This document shows, one piece after another, positions 58,020-64,000 of a stretch of DNA of 64,000 bases (within the stretch, counting starts at the first letter, position 1; each line of letters starts with the position of its first letter). The DNA comes from Antedon mediterranea (lineage: Eukaryota; Echinodermata; Crinoidea; Comatulida; Antedonidae), in contig NC_092671.1 in NCBI RefSeq assembly GCF_964355755.1, positions 16,835,501 to 16,899,500 on the forward strand, given 5' to 3'. The notes beneath the pieces were generated by a model. It was not told where the DNA came from. It searched no databases and saw nothing but the letters and a program-made list of their open reading frames with translations. The translations under genes were made by a program, and so were the position numbers.

Positions 58020-58496
58020 TATTTACAAAGTAAACGTCATAGGATTTATGGCAAACGTAAAATTCAATGAATTACCACATCACATTTTAAATATTTTTAA
58101 TTACTGTGACAGTATTAGGCCTACTCATAACATCAGAACAGAAACTGAATTCGAAATTCCCTTCACAAGACTAACTTGCAGTCAACAGTTTATACACATA
58201 TATGGACCAAAATTGTGGAAAGAATTCACTTGTAATGGTGGTAATAAACCGGTTATCTTAAAGAAACAAAATGAATGTATAAAAAAAACAGGTTAAAAAA
58301 TACTTTTTATCACTATATGCTGATTAACAACACCTTTGTTTATTTAAGTTCTATATACTTGTTCTTACGTAAAAGGGTCCTACAAAAAAACGAAGCTATA
58401 GCTTTTTTATGCAGGATCCCTGTTCTCAGTTGCACTGTAATTATGATGTACTGTAATTGATGACTAAATAAATGTGGAATAAATAAAAATAAATAC
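56516..58496 (+). mobile_element. 5'-truncated LINE fused to the stalk array
   Basis: The LINE starts inside ORF2 just after the truncated last stalk unit (...NNGSSLF, then NRTNGN). It carries a complete RT domain and, after a frameshift between 58010 and 58048, the C-terminal region (MANVKFNELPHH, IYGPKLWKEF). The 3' end is at about 58496 with an AATAAATAAAAATAAAT-type tail. Immediately after it, TACCCCATAGTATTTATTCG matches the inverse of left-arm 21680-21705. Compared with F, the insertion is accompanied by loss of roughly 700 bp including the LamG domain. It differs from the LINE at 10774-13472 in sequence and is not the same subfamily. Confidence 0.78.
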
Positions 58497-59729
58497 CCCA
58501 TAGTATTTATTCGACTGTTCAAAACAATTTAATCATAATTGAATCTACCTACCACTTCGATCGGTTAAAGGAACTAAATAATTAGTAGAAAACCCCACAT
58601 ATTTGAAAGGCATAGGGTTTGTAGGTATTTAGTTTTTTTTAGTGATTCTTTATAAAAGCCTATTACGTAGAGAGGGATTTAAATTCAGTAGGATTGTTGT
58701 CTGAGGTCTAAGCGGTGCATACGAGACGTACCTTTTGTGACTTCTATTGTAGATCGCTGAAATGTAGTTTCTAATCAAATTAAAATAGCTAATTGTATGA
58801 CCAGTGGTTTTTTCTATGTTTCACGGTCATTTTTGGCAAAATTTGTCCATTAAAGTGAATAGAAATATGTATCTTCTGAGTATTACGACACCAACTATGA
58901 CCATATCCGCCCAACAATTTCTGAGATATGAAAAGTGTGCTCCAGGCCAAATTGTGCCGGCTATATGTCAAAGGTCAAAATTAGGGGTTTATTGACAGTT
59001 TTATGATTTTTATTACATTAGAACAAACATACTTTGCGACTAATTTGAGATATTCATATGGCAAATTTCTTGACCAGTGGACAAAAAAGGTGTTCTGAGT
59101 AGTTTGCACAAAAAATATTCCAATACACCCAGTAGTTACCAAGTTAAGCATAGTCCTAACTTTGACCATAATGACCTTTTGGCCCCTGTACGCCTACTGA
59201 CCAAGCATCCTAATTTGTTTTCGGCCAACAGCAAAAAATTGATTTGTATTGATATAAGGAAGCAAAAAACATTGTTTACACTGTTTGCTAGAGGGTGCAG
59301 GTGAACCATTTCTGGCTCCCCAACTAAAGCATTAGAAACATTACCAACAAACCAATAAACTTATTCAAGTTTTTCTAACTGATATTGACGTCTGACGGGG
59401 TTTTTTTTATTCAAAAGCAGACAATGCTGCGCCAAGTCAAGTTACTCGACATGTATGTCATATGACTAAATACTGTGACCTTAAGTTGCGGAAAACGGCA
59501 GTACCGGTTATATTAATTAATCTTAATCAAAATAATGGATATTTTATTTCAATACAAAAACTCCTTAGTCTTTATGTTTCCAATTTGTTCATATAGACCT
59601 ACTCTGATGCGATATAATTAGGGCCTACATAATAATATAAACAATTATGAACATTCTGGCTTTGGGATTAAATGTGCTCAAACGTAGCCTATACTGTCGT
59701 GTTTTTTGCCCCTGTGTTTCATTAGTCAA
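58497..59729. repeat. right-arm non-coding segment with a half foldback element
   Basis: 58497-58800 is inverted 21415-21720. 58805-59335 is the inverted left half of the foldback element (17600-18240), ending CCCCAACT. 59340-59600 is inverted 17330-17600. No conserved coding frame. Confidence 0.65.
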
Positions 59730-59875
59730 CATTACGAAAAAAATAACTTTAAAACGACGCTAAAAATAAAAGAAAGGAAATGCGGTACCCAATCTGCTTC
59801 AGAAGAACTCCAACTACCGTTAATAACGATAGATCTGATGTTATCACTGACCACAACGCGTTAGTGTTGTTACAA
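59730..59875 (+). pseudogene. LamG-family relic (partner of D)
   Basis: A short stretch reads like the family's post-leader and stalk (AACGACGCTAAAAATAAAAG, then the TACCGTTAATAACGATAG segment) but is out of frame and truncated; the LamG domain is missing. It shares lesions with 16380-16690 on the other arm. Confidence 0.5.
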
Positions 59876-60482
59876 CGTTGCAACTTTTTTTTCTTCCTAA
59901 TTGTTTGTAGTTTTCTTTTACCTGATTGTAGAATCCTGTATAAACAACAAGTATTTGATTTTAACACGTTACCGGTACTATATACAATGTCGGCTTATGT
60001 ACAATTCTAAATTAAGGCTCAACACAAGTTACTTAACATGACTTGTTCTGTCTCTCTCTCTTAAACGTTTGAGTATCACCAGGAAAAACTTAGAATCAGG
60101 GAAAATAAATAACCAATACACTTATTATCTCTTCATTAGTATTTGTAATTGATATTACTATTCTTTTAAAATACAAAAATAGATCATCTTTTCACAGAAT
60201 CAAGTTAATAATCTATTTTTCATGCATGACTAAATAGCATTATTGTGTGATCTCAATTAAGTTGATGAAAACATCAGTACAAGTTATATTGATTATCTTG
60301 AATATCTTATTTCAATTCAAACCTCATCAATCCCACATAATGATTATTCCTGAATTTGTTCATAGCCTACTCTGATACATAATTAGGTATACGTAATAAT
60401 ATTATTAGAAACATTCTGCCATTAGAGTTACTGACTAGTAGGCCTACTGTCGTGTTTTTTTGTTTGGTGTTCCGTAAGAATA

Positions 60483-61358
60483 ATGTACAGGATTTATCAA
60501 GTGTCTGTCCTGTTTATCGGTTTAATGACTGTACATTTATTTAGAAGCGACCAGGTAACATTACGAAAAAACAACTTGAAAACGACGCTGAAAATAAAAG
60601 AAAGCACATGCTTTCGGTACCCAACCCTCAGAAATGGAAGTCAAACTACCGTTGATAACGAAAGATCTGATCTTGTCACTGATAGCGTCGTAACAATTCC
60701 AGAAAGTATTGAAATTACTACAGATTACGGATACCCAGATGAGGATTTGTTGGCGCATTACGCATTTGAAGGCAACGTAGATGATACATCAGGAAATGGG
60801 CGTCATGGTAGGGTTATTATTGTAAATAATGGTACAAACTTAACATACTGTAGTGGATTGGTCGGCAATGCAGCTATATTTAGTGGTCAAGTAATTCAAA
60901 TTGATGATTTTAATAACTTTGATTTCGGACCAAATTTTACACTATGTTTCTGGTTACAGTGTAGCGGAACGGGAACTTACAGACAGCATATCTTAAATAA
61001 TGGTTTACGTGCTGGAGGTGAATTTGAAATAAGCCTATTTGGACGTAAAATAAAATCTTCGCTATTTAACCTAAACTCTGAACATAGAATGATTTTAGTT
61101 GATGAGTCTGGGTTTCTGGAATGGAATCACGTTGCAATGACGTACAATGGCAGTAATATGGTATTATATTTAAACGCAGAACAAAAAGACAGTTCAGATT
61201 GTTGTAACGGTCCGATTCCAAGAACAAATTTACCAGTCTTTATTGGAGGAGGGTTCAACTATGGACATTTGTTCTTCGGTTTAATGGACGAAATAAAGTT
61301 ATTCAAGAAAGCATTAACTAGAGACGATATAAATAAAGAAATTAACAGAAGAAAGTGA
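60483..61358 (+). CDS. LamG-like jellyroll secreted protein, copy I
   Basis: Uninterrupted 291-residue frame starting at MYRIYQV with a clean signal-peptide-like hydrophobic stretch (SVLFIGLMTVHLF). There is no upstream extension like those of A, B and E, so this copy best defines the family's true start. The short stalk (about residues 25-90) lacks the expanded unit. The LamG-like domain (about 92-291) is a third sequence type: FTLCFWLQCSG replaces the usual strand and adds cysteines, followed by GGEFEISLFGRKIKSS, WNHVAMTYNGS, LYLNAEQKDSSDCC, VFIGGG and DEIKLFKK. Its partner C in the left arm is a pseudogene, so this is the only intact member of the type here. It is probably an extracellular binding protein by fold. 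Confidence 0.82.
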   Translation: MYRIYQVSVLFIGLMTVHLFRSDQVTLRKNNLKTTLKIKESTCFRYPTLRNGSQTTVDNERSDLVTDSVVTIPESIEITTDYGYPDEDLLAHYAFEGNVDDTSGNGRHGRVIIVNNGTNLTYCSGLVGNAAIFSGQVIQIDDFNNFDFGPNFTLCFWLQCSGTGTYRQHILNNGLRAGGEFEISLFGRKIKSSLFNLNSEHRMILVDESGFLEWNHVAMTYNGSNMVLYLNAEQKDSSDCCNGPIPRTNLPVFIGGGFNYGHLFFGLMDEIKLFKKALTRDDINKEINRRK

Positions 61359-62654
61359 GGCAATGTCTGACAATATAGAATGTTGGTCTATGGATGTATG
61401 GTCTTGGATAAGTTTTACACTAAATTTCTTAAGTTAAAAAAGTGAATGTTGGCTAAATGAGAGGCCAGTAGACCACTCTTTTGGAATGAAAACTAAATAG
61501 GGTAGAAAAGACTATATATAGATTATAAAAAACATAAAAGAAAGACAAATCCAACACACTTGATTATGTTATTACTGATTGATGGTTAGGTGACCATTAT
61601 TATTTAATTTTGTAAATATTCAGTTTTCATTGCGATTGTGGGTCTTACAAAAACAACTATCGGTAACATAGTATGTTGCTGAATAATATAATCGACTGTT
61701 GGCGCATGTATTTATGGTTTATCTGCTATCAAATGTTGCAATACAAAGATAGTGACAAACCATTTTATAAAATAATCAAAATATCTAATTCTATATTTTA
61801 ATGTATTTTGACTAGCGATGTTCACTTTATACGCAACAAAAGTACAATTTTTAACTAGATTTAATTCGTCACTATGACGAATTATAGGTTATATGCATTG
61901 ATTTAAATACAGATAATTGATTTTTAAAAAGGTCGAGCCACTTGAATAAAACAACGCGATCGCCGATCCGCGTAATATCATAACCACCTTTGTTACATAA
62001 TAATAAAGACATAACTTTTTTTCCTCTAGATTTCATTATAAATCAGCCGTATAATTTATCGGTACCTCGAATGCTATAGACGCGATCACAGAAAAGTGAA
62101 AAATATGATGAAATTGCAAAAAGAGTGTGCACTACCGTTTAACGCGCACACGTCATGGCAACGCTTAAAATTGCCTGAAACGTACTCTAATTTCATCGAA
62201 AATAATTTTTGACAATTTTTTAAATTGTAAGCGCCCTTACGCATGCGTGATATGCGCTACGCACATAATTGTATTGCAATATGATGAAATATGACCTGAA
62301 ATGTATAAGTACAAAATTTGGTTTAATTATGATACATTCTTGTGAAGATATGATTTCATACATTTCAACATAATGTCATTAAATCGCGCGCGTCCTTATT
62401 ATATATAGCGCATGAGACTTGCAATGCTGTTGTGCCCTGAAAAACGCACGAGAACAAAATTTGAGAAGACGAAACGCATTATGACATGTTACGACGGAAT
62501 AAGGGTGACGATCATCAGATCTCGATTGACCCTATAACACAAATGAACCACTACAAAAACTAAGGTCGTTCCTCCTACACGAATTGTTATTAAAATATTC
62601 ACACATTTAGAGTCAAAATAAAAGGCAGGTGTGAAAGGGAGCTATTGGCAATAT
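61359..62654. repeat. distal right arm and flank
   Basis: 61600-61940 and 62130-62400 are inverted copies of 13880-14210 and 13540-13740. Homology ends at about 62400. The left arm's SINE (14360-14755) has no counterpart between gene I and 61600, so that SINE inserted after the duplication or was lost here. No gene visible. Confidence 0.6.
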
Positions 62655-63145
62655 AAGGTCTTGATCTTAGTTTTCTTGATCTTAGGTCTTATTAGGAGGT
62701 CTTAGTTTTCGTGATCTTAGGTCTTATTACGGGGTCTTAGTTTTCTTGATCTTAGGTCTTATTAGAAGGTCTTAGTTTTCGTGATCTTAGGTCTTATTAG
62801 AAGGTCTTAATTTTCGTGATCTTAGGTCTTATTAGGGGGTCTTAGTTTTCTTGATCTTAGGTCTTATTAGGGGGTCTTAGTTTTCGTGATCTTAGGTCTT
62901 ATTACGGGGTCTTAGTTTTCGTGACCTTAGGTCTTATTAGGGGGTCTTAATTTTCGTGATCTTAGGTCTTATTAGGGGGTCTTAGTTTTCTTGATCTTAG
63001 GTCTTATTAGGGGGTCTTAGTTTTCGTGATCTTAGGTCTTATTACGGGGTCTTAGTTTTCGTGATCTTAGGTCTTATTACGGGGTCTTAGTTTTCGTGAC
63101 CTTAGGTCTTATTAGGGGGTCTTAGTTTTCGTGATCTTAAGTTTC
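62655..63145. repeat. 35-bp minisatellite
   Basis: About 13 units of GGTCTTAGTTTTC(G/T)TGATCTTA plus GGTCTTATTA(G/C)GGG, highly homogeneous, with a G/T and G/C variant alternating. A shorter GATCTTAG sub-repeat lies at the left end. Not coding. Confidence 0.9.
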
Positions 63146-63354
63146 GTGACTTTCTTTCATCATTGCATTTTACGCAATGCTATTGCTACGTTTTGACCTG
63201 TCAACGTTTCAATACAAACATTAGGGTCTGTTAATTCTGGCTCTGGCTTTTTAAGTAAAAAAGACAAACAAATAAACCAACATAAATTTTTAAGAACACT
63301 TTCAGTTCGTTATACAATACCGTAGTGGTACCAAATAGTTATGGAATTTTCATT

Positions 63355-63840
63355 TTTTATTTTATTTTATTTTATTTTATTCAATCAAAACCAACAGCGA
63401 TAAATACCGCCACTAACAGGTTTGAAACATAAAACAATACAACATCAAAAACGGTTAACAATAAAATACAGATAAAATATATATATATATATATATATAA
63501 AACATAGATTGGCATGCCATAAATAATTTCAATTAAAACAGGTTATGCAGACTGTTCAAGAAGTGAACACATCATCGTCCTCTTAAAATAACCAAGTCTA
63601 TCATTAAAAATATCGATATGATTGCTATTTAGATTATTAAATGTATAAGGTAGTCTATGAAAAAGTCCCCTCTTAGTACAGTCGACACGGCTAAAAGGAA
63701 TATGCAATAAATGTCTATTTCGTGTACGACCAGGAACATTTAAACTAAATAGTGAAATTAATGAACAGTCATATTTAGAATTTAAAATATTATATAAAAT
63801 TTTTTTTTTTATAATAGATATACCGAATAGGCTATAAAAA
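63355..63840 (-). mobile_element. LINE 3' end, minus strand
   Basis: Read on the minus strand, about 63835-63543 is an open frame without a start Met, ending at TAA (63543-63545). It contains SLNVPGRTRNRHLLHIPF and GLFHRLPYTFNNL, typical of the C-terminal part of LINE ORF2 proteins. The 3'UTR includes an (AT)n run at 63479-63499 and ends in an (AATAA)n-type tail at about 63355-63382. It is 5'-truncated with no RT motif. Sequence beyond it (63841-64000) shows nothing recognisable. Confidence 0.6.
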
Positions 63841-64000
63841 AGCTGCGCTTGCTTTTACTTTTCACAAGGCCTTTCATTTCATATATTTATTTGACCAACA
63901 AACCATAATATAAAATATACAGAGATGAATTGGTCAGAGACTGCTAAAGTAAATAAAATTGCTATAACTGCAAGAGTCAGCAGTCAGCAGTTTCATGAAC

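Larger units (their letters stand above)
52090..62420 (-). repeat. right arm of the giant inverted duplication
   Basis: This is the mirror of 13480-23720. It has lost, or never had, the 18290-21415 segment, gained tandem repeats at 52690-53245 and the stalk array at 53.9-56.5 kb, and has a LINE where the left arm has the LamG domain of F. Junctions such as 58800 against 21412 are sharp. Confidence 0.8.

Noticed and set aside
58048..58296. Independent 82-residue gene
   Set aside because: It is the frame-shifted C-terminal part of the LINE ORF2 that ends early at 58019.

Overview
The window looks like nuclear DNA from an AT-rich invertebrate. It has two multi-exon genes with GT-AG introns, non-LTR retrotransposon (LINE) copies, tRNA-derived SINEs, several MITE-like elements and many minisatellites. 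The word AGGCCTA recurs very often, which I associate with echinoderm-type genomes (crinoid or holothurian). That species guess is weak.

Layout. (1) 1-5305: mostly non-coding, with a foldback/minisatellite element at about 2.6-3.3 kb and a LINE tail remnant. (2) 5.3-23.0 kb: a minus-strand cluster of one gene family encoding small, probably secreted proteins (leader, short Ser/Thr/Asn-rich stalk, LamG-like jellyroll domain). Copies A (5306-6391), B (9121-10230) and E (19897-20823) are intact. C (14970-15824), D (16380-16690) and F (21899-23020) are decayed. (3) 24.5-43.9 kb: a plus-strand CAP-Gly gene; twelve exons join in phase into a 575-residue protein. (4) 46.3-51.0 kb: a minus-strand tRNA methyltransferase gene, best matched to TRMT10B; eight coding exons give 296 residues. 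(5) 52-62.4 kb: a second LamG-family cluster on the plus strand, comprising a chimera with a hugely expanded stalk (53.7-58.0 kb), a relic (59.7 kb) and an intact copy I (60483-61358). (6) 62.6-64 kb: a 35-bp minisatellite and the 3' end of a minus-strand LINE.

Two large-scale patterns stand out. First, the two LamG clusters are arms of one inverted duplication (about 13.5-23.7 kb against about 52.1-62.4 kb). Matching blocks occur in mirrored order and orientation around about 28 kb of unrelated sequence holding the CAP-Gly and TRMT10 genes. Second, the LamG family is modular. Copy B joins the leader and stalk of type A to the LamG domain of type E at a sharp boundary. In two other places a LINE reverse transcriptase is fused in frame to LamG-family sequence: to the promoter and first codons at 11006, and to a roughly 31-unit stalk array at 53.8-58.0 kb, where it stands in place of the LamG domain.

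The CAP-Gly and TRMT10 genes look like ordinary conserved host genes. The LamG/RT clusters are the unusual part of the window. All functional statements rest on motif recognition by eye; no database search was possible.
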